From Kitasatospora phosalacinea (GTDB lineage: Bacteria > Actinomycetota > Actinomycetes > Streptomycetales > Streptomycetaceae), in contig NZ_BSSA01000006.1 of the NCBI RefSeq assembly GCF_030268885.1, forward strand, positions 1 to 64,000: a stretch of DNA of 64,000 nt. Direction: 5' to 3'. This document shows, piece by piece, positions 8,557 through 16,584 of this stretch (within the stretch, counting starts at the first letter, position 1; each line of letters opens with the position of its first letter). Both the position numbers and the translations under genes were made by a program. Below the pieces are notes generated by a model. It worked only from the letters and a program-made list of their open reading frames with translations, was not told the DNA's origin and did not search any database.

Positions 8557-8608
8557 CGCGCGCGTTCTCCTCGGAGCCCCGCTCCACTCACCCCGTAAGG
8601 ATTGGCCG

Positions 8609-8992
8609 ATGTCCCGGAAGACCACCGGCGCCGTGGCCGCGCTCGGCGCCGCGATGCTGCTCGGCGGCGTCACCGCGCAGGCCGCGCACGCCGAGACCGA
8701 AACCCTCGGCGGGCTCCCCGTGCCCACCACCCACCTGCAGAACACCGACCCCCAGCAGGCCGTCGGCGGCACCACCGGCGCGCTGGGCTACGCGATCGCG
8801 CCGGTGAAGGAGCTGCGGCTCGACCCGTGGGCCGGCTCCGGCGCGGACGTGCTGAACAACGGCGTCGCGGTCGTCCCCGACAACGGCGTCGCGCCGGTCG
8901 GCACCGCCCCGCTGACCGCCCCGCTGTCCGGCGGCGGCGGCGCGGAGGACCTCCCGCTGGCCGGACCGCTGCTCGGCGTGCTGCCGGGCTGA
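8609..8992 (+). CDS. Small secreted protein of unknown function in the chaplin cluster
   Basis: 127 aa. A clear signal peptide (positive MSRKTT, hydrophobic core, AHA|E cleavage near residue 28) is followed by about 100 residues rich in Gly, Pro, Val and Leu without cysteine, ending in a hydrophobic PLLGVLPG. No domain recognised. Start chosen at the ATG preceded by AAGG and by the beginning of the signal peptide; the longer frame upstream runs through the terminator of chaplin 3. Its position between chaplin and rodlin genes suggests a cell-surface role. Confidence 0.7.
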   Translation: MSRKTTGAVAALGAAMLLGGVTAQAAHAETETLGGLPVPTTHLQNTDPQQAVGGTTGALGYAIAPVKELRLDPWAGSGADVLNNGVAVVPDNGVAPVGTAPLTAPLSGGGGAEDLPLAGPLLGVLPG

Positions 8993-8998
8993 GGGCGG

Positions 8999-9050
8999 AC
9001 GCGCGTACGGCCCGGGCCCCTCCGCGGAGGGGCCCGGGCCGTACGCGCGT
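8999..9050. terminator. 52-bp perfect palindrome, bidirectional terminator
   Basis: Bases 8999-9024 are exactly the reverse complement of 9025-9050 with no loop and no mismatch. It sits between two convergent genes (stops at 8992 and 9061), so it can terminate both transcripts. Confidence 0.8.
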
Positions 9051-9060
9051 CGGGCTGCCG

Positions 9061-9768
9061 TCAGACCTGGGCCTGGTTCAGCCCGTCGGCGAGGATGCCC
9101 ACCGGGTCGGCCTGGTTCACCATCTCGCCGGTGGTGGCGGTGGTGGTGGCGGCCAGGTTCCGCACCGAGTCGGTGACCGAGATCTGGTCCTGCTCGCCGC
9201 CGAGCGAGGCGCTCGCCCCGGGGACGGCCTGCACCGGCGCGGTCACCAGGTGCGGGTCGACCTTGTCCAGGGTCAGCGCGGCGTCGGTGAGCTGGCCGCC
9301 CTGACCCTCCACGAAGGAGACCGGCTGGCCGAGGCCGACCGCCGGACCGGCCAGGTTGAGCGGGGCGGCCGGGGCGTCCAGGCCGAGGGTGCCCAGCTCG
9401 GCACCGCGGTCGACCTCGGGCAGCGGCAGCACGGCGCCCAGCGAGGGGCCCGCCTTGCCGCCGTTGATCGCGGGCAGCACGTGGTCCGGGATCGGCTGGG
9501 TGGGGCTCTGCCCGGTGTCGGTGGGCGGCATCAGCGGCGAGGTCGGGATCCCGCCGTGGATCTCGCCGCCGTCCGGCAGCAGCGGGAGCGGGGCGGTCGC
9601 CGCGCTGAGCGGAATGCTGAACGGCACCTCCTGGGTGGCCAGGCCGTTCTCGATCGCGGCCACCTCGGCCGGGGTCTTCGGGGCCGCCTGGGCCACGCCC
9701 TGGGTCGCCGCCACGCCGGCACCGACCGCCAGCAGCAGGGCGCCGGTCGCCCGCTTGGAGAGCTTCAT
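9061..9768 (-). CDS. Secreted protein of unknown function in the chaplin/rodlin cluster
   Basis: 235 aa with a signal peptide (MKLSKRATGALLLAVGAG..., cleavage near AQA|A at residue 29). The mature part is rich in Ala, Pro, Leu and Gly, has no cysteine and has no recognised domain. Composition resembles the convergent secreted protein at 8609-8992, and both have DP and PV/AP-rich stretches, but I cannot show homology. No obvious Shine-Dalgarno sequence precedes the ATG; instead a run of 14-15 bp repeats ends 12 bp upstream. Confidence 0.72.
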   Translation of the reverse strand: MKLSKRATGALLLAVGAGVAATQGVAQAAPKTPAEVAAIENGLATQEVPFSIPLSAATAPLPLLPDGGEIHGGIPTSPLMPPTDTGQSPTQPIPDHVLPAINGGKAGPSLGAVLPLPEVDRGAELGTLGLDAPAAPLNLAGPAVGLGQPVSFVEGQGGQLTDAALTLDKVDPHLVTAPVQAVPGASASLGGEQDQISVTDSVRNLAATTTATTGEMVNQADPVGILADGLNQAQV

Positions 9769-9780
9769 CGTGTTCGCCGT

Positions 9781-9837
9781 TCGTTCGGGAAACTTCGTTC
9801 GGGAAAGTTCGTTCGGGGAAAGTCCGTTCGGGGAATC
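9781..9837. repeat. Four tandem 14-15 bp repeats (TCGTTCGGGGAAAGT)
   Basis: Units at 9781-9794, 9795-9808, 9809-9823 and 9824-9837 share TCGTTCGGG(G)AAA with minor changes. They lie 13-69 bp upstream of the start codon of the minus-strand secreted-protein gene, so they are either in its 5' untranslated leader or its core promoter. Possible roles are a repeated regulator site or a translation-control leader; neither is shown. Confidence 0.85.
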
Positions 9838-9994
9838 GGTTCGATTGCCCGGTAGGCACCCTGGCGAACGAGCCAGCTCCCGCGCGGATAGCGGGAGTTA
9901 ACCGGAACGGCTGAATAATCCGATCTCCGCATCGTCGAAAATCCGACCGGCGCGCGGGGAAAACGGTGAACGCCGACGAATTTCCCCGTGACCC

Positions 9995-10022
9995 CGTAAC
10001 TTTCCGAGTCGCCATTCTTTGA
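9995..10022 (+). promoter_or_regulatory. Candidate sigma-BldN promoter of rodlin 1
   Basis: CGTAAC (9995-10000), 16 nt, CTTTGA (10017-10022), 57 bp before the rodlin start codon. Rodlin genes are known BldN targets, and the element matches those before chaplin 1 and rsbN. Confidence 0.6.
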
Positions 10023-10079
10023 TCCCGACGACGACGGGGCAGCACCCCTCGAACGGCATTTCAGAGAGGTATCTCCACC

Positions 10080-10424
10080 ATGCTCAAGAAGACTTTCGCT
10101 ACCGTCGGCCTGGCCGCCGCCGCGCTGGCCGCGGTGTCCACCCCCGCCGTCGCTATCGGCAACGCGGACGGTTCGGCCGGCTCGATCCAGGGCAACGGCG
10201 GCACCAACGCCACCGGCACCTGGGGCAACAACAGCCCGAACTTCCACTTCGCCGACAACCCGAACCTGTGCCTCCCGGAGATCCACAACATCGGCGTTGC
10301 GGTGCTCGGCGTGGCCGTCCCGGTCGAGGTCGACGCGCTCAACAACCAGCCCAAGCAGACCTGCGTGGTCGGCCAGGGCACCCTCGGCAGCGGCGACGGC
10401 GGCGTCTCCCACCTGGTCGGCTGA
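10080..10424 (+). CDS. Rodlin-family secreted protein (rodlin 1)
   Basis: 114 aa. Signal peptide 1-25 (AVA|I), then IGNADG, GNGGTNATG, SPNF, two cysteines (NLCLPE and QTCVVGQ) and the ending GGVSHLVG. Rodlins share the IG..NG..GNG..N..G..SP pattern, two cysteines and a terminal SH motif; they organise chaplin fibrils into the rodlet layer of aerial hyphae and spores. Assignment rests on this pattern and on the chaplin neighbours, so a rodlin-like label is the safe reading. AGAGAGG lies 9 nt before ATG. Confidence 0.75.
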   Translation: MLKKTFATVGLAAAALAAVSTPAVAIGNADGSAGSIQGNGGTNATGTWGNNSPNFHFADNPNLCLPEIHNIGVAVLGVAVPVEVDALNNQPKQTCVVGQGTLGSGDGGVSHLVG

Positions 10425-10444
10425 CCCACCGTCACTGCCCCCGG

Positions 10445-10465
10445 CGCGGAGCCCCACGCTCCGCG
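10445..10465 (+). terminator. Hairpin between the two rodlin genes
   Basis: CGCGGAGC (10445-10452) pairs exactly with 10458-10465 around a 5-nt loop. It may partially terminate or stabilise the rodlin 1 transcript before rodlin 2. Confidence 0.4.
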
Positions 10466-10570
10466 CGGCACGACCCGCCGGGTCCGCTCCCCCGGCCCGG
10501 CGGTGGGACCGGGCGCGAGCCACGCGCCGGTCCACTGCTCCACTCCATCAGATCCGAAAAGGAAAACCCA

Positions 10571-10915
10571 ATGATCAAGAAGGCTCTCGCCGCCGCCGGC
10601 GTCGCCGCCGCCGGTCTCGCCACGATCGCCTCCCCGGCGATGGCCATCGGTGACGCGGACGGCGCCGCCACCTCGGTCCAGGGCAACGGCGGCACCAACG
10701 CCACTGGCACCTCGGGCAACCACAGCCCGAACTTCCACACCCTGGACAACCCGAACCTGTGCCTCCCCGAGGTGCACAACATCGCCGTGGCCGTCATCGG
10801 CGTCGCGGTGCCGATCGAGGCCGACGTCCTGGACAACGAGCCGTCGCAGACCTGCGTCGTGGGCCAGAACACCGTGGGCAGCGGCGACGGTGGCGTCTCC
10901 CACCTGATCGGCTGA
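10571..10915 (+). CDS. Rodlin-family secreted protein (rodlin 2)
   Basis: 114 aa, same length as rodlin 1 and alignable without gaps; by hand count 82 of 114 residues (72%) are identical, including both cysteines and the terminal GGVSHLIG. Signal peptide ends at AMA|I. Tandem duplicate of rodlin 1, as rdlA and rdlB are paired in S. coelicolor. I see no separate promoter element, so it may be transcribed with rodlin 1 despite the hairpin between them. Ends at a strong terminator. Confidence 0.75.
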   Translation: MIKKALAAAGVAAAGLATIASPAMAIGDADGAATSVQGNGGTNATGTSGNHSPNFHTLDNPNLCLPEVHNIAVAVIGVAVPIEADVLDNEPSQTCVVGQNTVGSGDGGVSHLIG

Positions 10916-10933
10916 CCTCCCGGTCGCAACCGA

Positions 10934-10971
10934 CCGCCGGGTCCGGGGGAGCGATCCCCGGGACCCGGCGG
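10934..10971 (+). terminator. Terminator after rodlin 2
   Basis: 16-nt arms 10934-10949 and 10956-10971 pair with one mismatch around a 6-nt loop, 18 bp after the stop codon. Confidence 0.65.
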
Positions 10972-11118
10972 TTCCACGTCTCCGGCCGCTCCCGGAGACC
11001 CGTTCGTCTGCGGCGCGATCGGGTGATCGGAGCACCGGTGGGCGCGTGCAGCGCCGCTCCAGCCGCACCCCTGTGTTGACGTAGAGACGCACCACCTGAC
11101 GCAGAGAGGAACTTCCCC

Positions 11119-11376
11119 ATGAAGAGCAAGCTGGGCAAGGCCGTCATCACCTCGGTCGCCGCGCTCGCCCTGGCCGGCATCGCCGCCCCCGCCTACGCGC
11201 ACGTCGCCGTCGGCGGCGGCGTCGAGGGCGTGGCCACCGCCGACGAGCCCTTCGTCGCCGGGCACTGGGCGGGCTTCGCCGAGACCTCCCACATCTTCAC
11301 CGCGGGCGGCGGCTACGGCTGGGCCACCGACACCGCCGTCGGCGGCGGCGAGGGCGGCGTCGTCGCGATCGACTGA
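11119..11376 (+). CDS. Small secreted Gly/His-containing protein of unknown function
   Basis: 85 aa. Signal peptide 1-27 with a predicted AYA|H cleavage that leaves histidine as the first mature residue. The 58-residue mature chain is rich in Gly, Ala and Val with further histidines (GHW, TSHIF) and no cysteine. GAGAGGAA ribosome-binding site upstream. No family recognised. It lies at the end of the surface-protein cluster and has its own 5' region. Confidence 0.72.
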   Translation: MKSKLGKAVITSVAALALAGIAAPAYAHVAVGGGVEGVATADEPFVAGHWAGFAETSHIFTAGGGYGWATDTAVGGGEGGVVAID

Positions 11377-11390
11377 CGCCGGATCGAACG

Positions 11391-11430
11391 CGGAGGGCGC
11401 GGAGGCCGTCAACGGCCTCCGCGCCCTCCG
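11391..11430. terminator. 18-bp perfect hairpin, bidirectional terminator
   Basis: Arms 11391-11408 and 11413-11430 are exact complements around TCAA, between convergent stops of the small secreted gene (11376) and hemB (11464). Confidence 0.8.
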
Positions 11431-11463
11431 TGCTGTCGGTTCCCCGGCGCGCCCGACGGTCCG

Positions 11464-12444
11464 TCAGCGCAGCATGCCCGCGGCCTCGACCGCCCAGTAG
11501 GTGAGGATCTGCTCGGCGCCGGCCCGGCGGATCGAGGTGAGCGTCTCCAGGATGGTGCGCTCGCGCTCGATCCAGCCGTTGGCCGCGGCGGCCTCGACCA
11601 TCGCGTACTCGCCGGAGACCTGGTACGCGGCGACCGGCACCGGGGAGGCGTCGGCGACCTGGCGGACGACGTCCAGGTAGGACATCGCGGGCTTGACCAT
11701 GACCAGGTCGGCGCCCTCCGCGACGTCCTGGGCCAGTTCGCGCAGCGCCTCGCGGGCGTTGGCCGGGTCCTGCTGGTAGGTCTTGCGGTCGCCCTTGAGC
11801 GAGGAGCCGACGGCCTCCCGGAACGGGCCGAAGAACGCGGAGGCGTACTTGGCGGTGTAGGCGAGGATGCCGGTGTCCTGGTGCCCGGCGGCGTCCAGCG
11901 CCCGGCGGACCACGGCGACCTGGCCGTCCATCATCCCGGACGGGCCGACCAGGTGGACGCCCGCGTCGGCCTGGACCACGGCCATCTCGGCGTAGCGCTC
12001 CAGGGTGGCGTCGTTGTCGACCGAGCCGTCGGCGGCGAGCACGCCGCAGTGGCCGTGGTCGGTGAACTCGTCCAGGCACAGGTCGGACATCACCACCAGC
12101 TCGTCGCCGACCTCGGAGACCACGTCGCGGATGGCGAGCTGCAGGATGCCCTCGGGGTCGGTGCCCGCGGTGCCGGTGGCGTCCTGCACCGCGGGGACGC
12201 CGAACAGCATGATGCCGCCGACCCCGGCCTCGGCGGCCTCGACCGCGGCCCGGCGCAGGGTGTCGCGGGTGTGCTGGACCACGCCGGGCATCGAGCCGAT
12301 CGGCTGCGGCTCGGCGATGCCCTCGCGGACGAAGGCGGGCAGGATCAGCTCGGCCGGGTGCAGCCGGGTCTCGGCGACCAGGCGGCGCATCGCCGGGGTG
12401 GTGCGCAGGCGGCGCGGGCGGACGGACGGGAATTCGGCGGACAC
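11464..12444 (-). CDS. hemB: Delta-aminolevulinic acid dehydratase (porphobilinogen synthase)
   Basis: About 326 aa. Condenses two 5-aminolevulinate molecules to porphobilinogen in haem/tetrapyrrole synthesis. Diagnostic segments include [18 protein letters not shown] at the start, [16 protein letters not shown] (metal site region), the Schiff-base lysine segment [12 protein letters not shown] and YQVSGEY. I prefer the GTG at 12444 because AGGGAG lies 8 nt before it; an in-frame GTG at 12465 has no ribosome-binding site. A 34-bp palindrome upstream separates it from hemD, so it may have its own promoter or depend on read-through. Confidence 0.95.
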   Translation of the reverse strand: MSAEFPSVRPRRLRTTPAMRRLVAETRLHPAELILPAFVREGIAEPQPIGSMPGVVQHTRDTLRRAAVEAAEAGVGGIMLFGVPAVQDATGTAGTDPEGILQLAIRDVVSEVGDELVVMSDLCLDEFTDHGHCGVLAADGSVDNDATLERYAEMAVVQADAGVHLVGPSGMMDGQVAVVRRALDAAGHQDTGILAYTAKYASAFFGPFREAVGSSLKGDRKTYQQDPANAREALRELAQDVAEGADLVMVKPAMSYLDVVRQVADASPVPVAAYQVSGEYAMVEAAAANGWIERERTILETLTSIRRAGAEQILTYWAVEAAGMLR

Positions 12445-12474
12445 TTCGAAGGCTCCCTGAGTCACGGAAGAACG

Positions 12475-12508
12475 CGTCGGGGGGAGGCCCGCGGGCCTCC
12501 CCCCGACG
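12475..12508. terminator. 34-bp perfect palindrome between hemD and hemB
   Basis: A loop-free perfect palindrome centred on CCCGCGGG starts 7 bp after the hemD stop and ends 31 bp before the chosen hemB start. It can terminate the rex-hemACD transcript or lower hemB expression relative to it. Confidence 0.65.
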
Positions 12509-12514
12509 TGAGGG

Positions 12515-14134
12515 TCAGCGCGCCTTGCGGCGCGAGCCGGGGCGGCGTTCGCTCGGCCGGTAGACCGGCTCGCCCGCCGCGGTGGCGGCGTCCCGGCGGT
12601 TGGCCCCGAAGTCGGCGAGCGCCTGGGCGAGCGCCGACGCGGACGGGGCCGGGGCCATCACGTCGACCCGCAGGCCGTGCTCCTCCGCCGTCTTGGCGGT
12701 GGCCGGGCCGATGCAGGCGATGACGGTCACGTTGTGCGGCTTGCCCGCGATGCCGACCAGGTTGCGGACGGTCGAGGACGAGGTGAACAGCACCGCGTCG
12801 AAACCGCCGCCCTTGATCGCCTCCCGGGTCTCGGCCGGCGGCGGCGAGGCGCGCACCGTCCGGTACGCGGTGACGTCGTCGACCTCCCAGCCGAGCTCGA
12901 CCAGGCCCGCCACCAGGGTCTCGGTGGCGATGTCGGCGCGCGGCAGCAGCACCCGGTCGATCGGGTCGAACACCGGGTCGTACGGCGGCCAGTCCTCGAG
13001 CAGCCCGGCCGCGGACTGCTCGCCGGAGGGCACCAGGTCGGGCTTGACGCCGAAGTCGACCAGGGCCTGCGCGGTGGTCTCGCCGACCGCCGCGACCTTG
13101 ATCCCGGCGAACGCCCGGGCGTCCAGGCCGTACTCCTCGAACTTCTCCCGGACGGCCTTGACGGCGTTGACCGAGGTGAAGGCGATCCACTCGTAGCGCC
13201 CGGTGACCAGGCCCTTGATGGCCCGCTCCATCTGCTGCGGGGTGCGCGGCGGCTCGACCGCGATGGTCGGCACCTCCTGCGGCACCGCGCCGTACGAGCG
13301 CAGCTGCTCGGAGAGGCCGTGGGCCTGCTCCTTGGTGCGCGGGACGAGGACGTTCCAGCCGAACAGCGGCTTGGTCTCGAACCACGAGTGCGAGGCCCGG
13401 TGGGCGACCTGCTCGCCCACCACGGCTATCACCGGGGTCGCCGGGTCCACCGGGGCGGAGACCGGCGAGGGCAGCACCCGGGCGGCCTTCAGGTCGGCGG
13501 CGATGGCGGCCAGCGTGGAGGTGAAGGTGCGCTGCCGGGTGGTGGTGCCGGACAGCGTCGCGGAGAGCGCCGCGTCGGGCTTGCGGCCGTGCGCCACCAG
13601 GGAGTTGGCGGTCGCGGGCAGCTGGCCCAGGGTGGTGCGCACCACCAGGGTGGTCTCCGGCGCGCCCAGGTCGACGACCTGCCCGGCCAGCAGCGCCTCG
13701 GCGTCCACGAAGCGGACGTCCGCGCCCTGGCCGCCGCGCAGCGGGACGCCCGCGTAGGCGGGCACGCCCACCGACTGGGCGACGCCCGGGACAACCTCGA
13801 ACGGCACGCCCGCCTGGGCGCAGCGCAGCATCTCCTGGGCGGCGCAGCCGTCCAGGCCGGGGTCGCCGTCCACGGTGCGGACCAGGTGGCGCCCGGCCTT
13901 GACCGCGTCGGCGGCCAGGTCGGCGAGCTCCCGGCCCGCGTCGGCCGGGTCGATGACCTGGACGCCGCTGGGACAGTGGGTGCGGACCGCGGCGGCGGTC
14001 AGCGGGTCGGCGATCAGCACGTCGGCGGTGCCGAGCACGTCGACGGCGCGCAGGGTGAGCAGCCCGGGGTCGCCGGGGCCGGCGCCGAGGAAGGTGCAGC
14101 GCCCTGCGGGCGGGTGGAATCCGGCGGCGGTCAT
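12515..14134 (-). CDS. hemD: Uroporphyrinogen-III synthase fused to a uroporphyrinogen-III C-methyltransferase-like domain
   Basis: 539 aa. The N-terminal half (residues 10-250) has the SUMT/CobA glycine motif [20 protein letters not shown] but is poorly conserved later ([16 protein letters not shown] instead of the usual catalytic segments). The C-terminal half (from [16 protein letters not shown], about residue 275) is uroporphyrinogen-III synthase, which closes and inverts ring D of hydroxymethylbilane. The long frame upstream is antisense-frame overlap with hemC; the ATG at 14134 overlaps the hemC stop as ATGA, indicating translational coupling. Such fusions are usual in actinomycetes. 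Confidence 0.92.
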   Translation of the reverse strand: MTAAGFHPPAGRCTFLGAGPGDPGLLTLRAVDVLGTADVLIADPLTAAAVRTHCPSGVQVIDPADAGRELADLAADAVKAGRHLVRTVDGDPGLDGCAAQEMLRCAQAGVPFEVVPGVAQSVGVPAYAGVPLRGGQGADVRFVDAEALLAGQVVDLGAPETTLVVRTTLGQLPATANSLVAHGRKPDAALSATLSGTTTRQRTFTSTLAAIAADLKAARVLPSPVSAPVDPATPVIAVVGEQVAHRASHSWFETKPLFGWNVLVPRTKEQAHGLSEQLRSYGAVPQEVPTIAVEPPRTPQQMERAIKGLVTGRYEWIAFTSVNAVKAVREKFEEYGLDARAFAGIKVAAVGETTAQALVDFGVKPDLVPSGEQSAAGLLEDWPPYDPVFDPIDRVLLPRADIATETLVAGLVELGWEVDDVTAYRTVRASPPPAETREAIKGGGFDAVLFTSSSTVRNLVGIAGKPHNVTVIACIGPATAKTAEEHGLRVDVMAPAPSASALAQALADFGANRRDAATAAGEPVYRPSERRPGSRRKAR

Positions 14135-15150
14135 CGGGCGCGCTCCCCCATCAGGTTGGCCGCTCCGGTGTCGAGCAGCCGGGTGGCCAGGGCGCGGCCC
14201 AGGGCCGCGGCCTGCTCCTCGGCGGTCTCGTCGGGGACGAGCGGGCCGTTGGCGGACATCTTGAGCAGTTCGGCGCCGTCGGTGGTGCCGACCACGCCGT
14301 CCAGGCGCAGTTCGGTGCCCGCCCAGGTCGCCAGCGCGGCGACCGGGGCGGAGCAGCCGGCCTCCAGGGTGGCGAGCAGGGCGCGTTCGGCGACCACGGC
14401 GGCCCGGGTGGGGCGGTGGTCGAGCCGGGCCAGGACGGCGGCCAGGGTCGGGTCGACGCACTCGACGGCGAGCGCGCCCTGCCCGGGGGCGGGCAGCATC
14501 AGCTCGGGGTCGAGGTGCTCGGTGATCTCGGCGGAGCGGCCGAGCCGGTTGAGCCCAGCGGTGGCCAGCACCACGGCGTCGAGCTCGCCGGAGGTGACGT
14601 AGTTGATCCGGGTGTCCACGTTGCCGCGGATCGGCACCGTCTCCAGGTCGGCGCCGCGGGCCCGGGCCCAGGCGTTCAGCTGGGCCATCCGGCGCGGGGA
14701 GCCGGTGCCGACCCGGACGGTGCGGCCGGTGCTCTTGCCGACCAGCTCGGCCAGGGTCAGGCCGTCGCGGGCGACCAGCGCGTCCCGGACGTCCTCGCGC
14801 TCGGGGACGGCGGCCAGCTGCAGCCCGGCGGGGGCGGCGGTGGGCAGGTCCTTGAGCGAGTGGACGGCCAGGTCGATCCGGCCCTCCAGCAGGGCGTCGC
14901 GCAGCGCGGAGACGAACACCCCGGTGCCGCCGATCTGGGCCAGCGACTCGCGGGAGACGTCCCCGTAGGTGGTGATCTCGACCAGCTCCACCCGGCGGCC
15001 GGTGACCTTGGCCACCTCCTCCGCGACCATGCCCGACTGGGCCATGGCGAGGGCGCTGCGGCGGGTGCCGAGGCGCAGCGGAGTCACTGTCTCTTGACCA
15101 TTCATGAGGTGATCGTCCTGGTCGTGCTGGGGGGCTGACGGGGTGTTCAT
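14131..15150 (-). CDS. hemC: Hydroxymethylbilane synthase (porphobilinogen deaminase)
   Basis: 339 aa. Polymerises four porphobilinogens to hydroxymethylbilane. Recognised by LRLGTRRSALAMAQ, the HSLKDLPT segment, VRVGTGSPRRMAQL, and LEAGCSAPVA holding the dipyrromethane-cofactor cysteine. The start overlaps the hemA stop by ATGA; an internal ATG (MNGQETVTPLRLG) is an alternative 15 codons later. Middle gene of the rex-hemA-hemC-hemD operon. Confidence 0.96.
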   Translation of the reverse strand: MNTPSAPQHDQDDHLMNGQETVTPLRLGTRRSALAMAQSGMVAEEVAKVTGRRVELVEITTYGDVSRESLAQIGGTGVFVSALRDALLEGRIDLAVHSLKDLPTAAPAGLQLAAVPEREDVRDALVARDGLTLAELVGKSTGRTVRVGTGSPRRMAQLNAWARARGADLETVPIRGNVDTRINYVTSGELDAVVLATAGLNRLGRSAEITEHLDPELMLPAPGQGALAVECVDPTLAAVLARLDHRPTRAAVVAERALLATLEAGCSAPVAALATWAGTELRLDGVVGTTDGAELLKMSANGPLVPDETAEEQAAALGRALATRLLDTGAANLMGERAR

Positions 15151-16553
15151 CTGGTGGCTCCGGCGGGCGGGGCGGTGGCTCCGGCGGACGGGGCAACGGC
15201 GGCCTGGGCGGCGGGGATGCCGCCCGGCGGGATCGAGGACCCCGCCTGGGCGCCGATCGGGGTGCCGGAGACAGCGTGCACTGCCGCGGGGTCCAAGTCG
15301 AACAGTTCGCGCAGGGCCTCCGCGTAGGAGGCCCCGCCGGGTTCGGCGGCGAGCTGCTTGACCTTGACGGTCGGGGCGTGCAGCAGTTTGTCGACCACCC
15401 GGCGCACGGTCTGCGAGATCTCCGCGCTGGAGCGCTCGTCCAGGTCGGGCAACCGGGAGGCGAGGCGGGCGAGTTCGCTGCTGACCACCTCGGAGGCCAT
15501 GGCGCGCAGGGCGACCACGGTCGGGGCGATCCGGGCGGCGCGCTGCGCCTGGCCGAAGGCGGTGACCTCGTCGGCGACGATGGTGGCGACCGCGTCCACG
15601 TCGCCCGCGCCGGGGGTGGCGGCGTGCGCGTGCGACAGGCTCTCCAGGTCGACCAGCAGGGCGCCGTCCAGGTCGCGGACGGCGTGGTCGACGTCCCGGG
15701 GCATGGCCAGGTCGAGGAAGGCGAGGGGTTCGGGCGCGTTCCGTGCGGCGAGCGCCGCGGCGACCTCGGGGGCGTCGATCACGGTGCCGGCCGCGCCGGT
15801 GCAGGAGATCACCAGGTCGACGTCGGCCAGCGCCTGCGGGACCTTGGCGAGGTCCAGGGTGCGGGCGGCGCCGCCGAGGATCTCCACCAGCCGCTCGGCG
15901 CGGGCCGGGGTGCGGTTGGCGATCAGCAGGTCGGTGACGCCGGAGCGGGCCAGGGTGGCGGCGGCCAGCGAGCTCATCGAGCCCGCGCCGACCACCAGGG
16001 CGCGCTTGCCCGCGATCGGGCCGGCCCCGGCGGCGACCTGCTCCAGGCCGAAGGTGACCAGCGACTGCCCGGCCCGGTCGATGCCGGTCTCGCTGTGGGC
16101 GCGCTTGCCGACCCGCAGGGCCTGCTGGAACAGCTCGTTCAGGCCGCGGCCCGCGGTGTGCTCCTCCTGCGCCTTGGCCAGCGCGTCGCGCAGCTGGCCG
16201 AGGATCTGGCCCTCGCCGACGACCATCGAGTCCAGGCCGCAGGCCACCGAGAACAGGTGGTGGACGGCACGGTCCTCGTAGTGCACGTACAGGTGGGGGG
16301 TGAGCTCGTCCAGGTCGACGCCGCTGTGCCCGGCGAGCAGCTGGGACAGCTCGGCGACGCCCGCGTGGAACTTGTCCACGTCGGCGTACAGCTCGATCCG
16401 GTTGCAGGTGTTGACCAGCGCGGCCTCGCCGACGGTCGCCGAGGCGGCCGCCTCGTGCAGCACCCGGGTCGGGCTGTCGCCGGTGAGCGCGGCGCGCTCC
16501 AGCACGCCGACCGGCGCGGTCCGGTGGCTCAGACCGACTACCAGAAGACTCAT
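15147..16553 (-). CDS. hemA: Glutamyl-tRNA reductase
   Basis: 468 aa. Reduces glutamyl-tRNA(Glu) to glutamate-1-semialdehyde with NADPH, the first step of C5 tetrapyrrole synthesis. Motifs: GLSHRTAPV at the N-terminus, NTCNRIELYA with the catalytic cysteine, GEGQILGQLRDA, and a NADPH-binding ALVVGAGSMSSLAAATLARSG. The C-terminal tail beyond residue 440 is Pro/Ala-rich and longer than usual. It lies 31 bp after rex and overlaps hemC by 4 bp. Regulation by Rex is expected through the shared promoter. Confidence 0.96.
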   Translation of the reverse strand: MSLLVVGLSHRTAPVGVLERAALTGDSPTRVLHEAAASATVGEAALVNTCNRIELYADVDKFHAGVAELSQLLAGHSGVDLDELTPHLYVHYEDRAVHHLFSVACGLDSMVVGEGQILGQLRDALAKAQEEHTAGRGLNELFQQALRVGKRAHSETGIDRAGQSLVTFGLEQVAAGAGPIAGKRALVVGAGSMSSLAAATLARSGVTDLLIANRTPARAERLVEILGGAARTLDLAKVPQALADVDLVISCTGAAGTVIDAPEVAAALAARNAPEPLAFLDLAMPRDVDHAVRDLDGALLVDLESLSHAHAATPGAGDVDAVATIVADEVTAFGQAQRAARIAPTVVALRAMASEVVSSELARLASRLPDLDERSSAEISQTVRRVVDKLLHAPTVKVKQLAAEPGGASYAEALRELFDLDPAAVHAVSGTPIGAQAGSSIPPGGIPAAQAAVAPSAGATAPPAGATR

Positions 16554-16584
16554 GCCCCCACCTCGTCGTGACGGATGTTCGTGC

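Larger units (their letters stand above)
9769..10079. promoter_or_regulatory. Divergent promoter region of the secreted protein and rodlin genes
   Basis: 311 bp with no gene. Contents: four 14-15 bp tandem repeats (9781-9837), a CTCCCGC/GCGGGAG inverted repeat (9877-9883 and 9891-9897), and the candidate sigma-BldN promoter for the rodlin (9995-10022). The DNA between 9890 and 10070 is clearly less GC-rich than the genes. Confidence 0.6.

Noticed and set aside
9781..9837. Possible small CRISPR array
   Set aside because: The units are directly adjacent 14-15 bp repeats without spacers; no cas genes are nearby.
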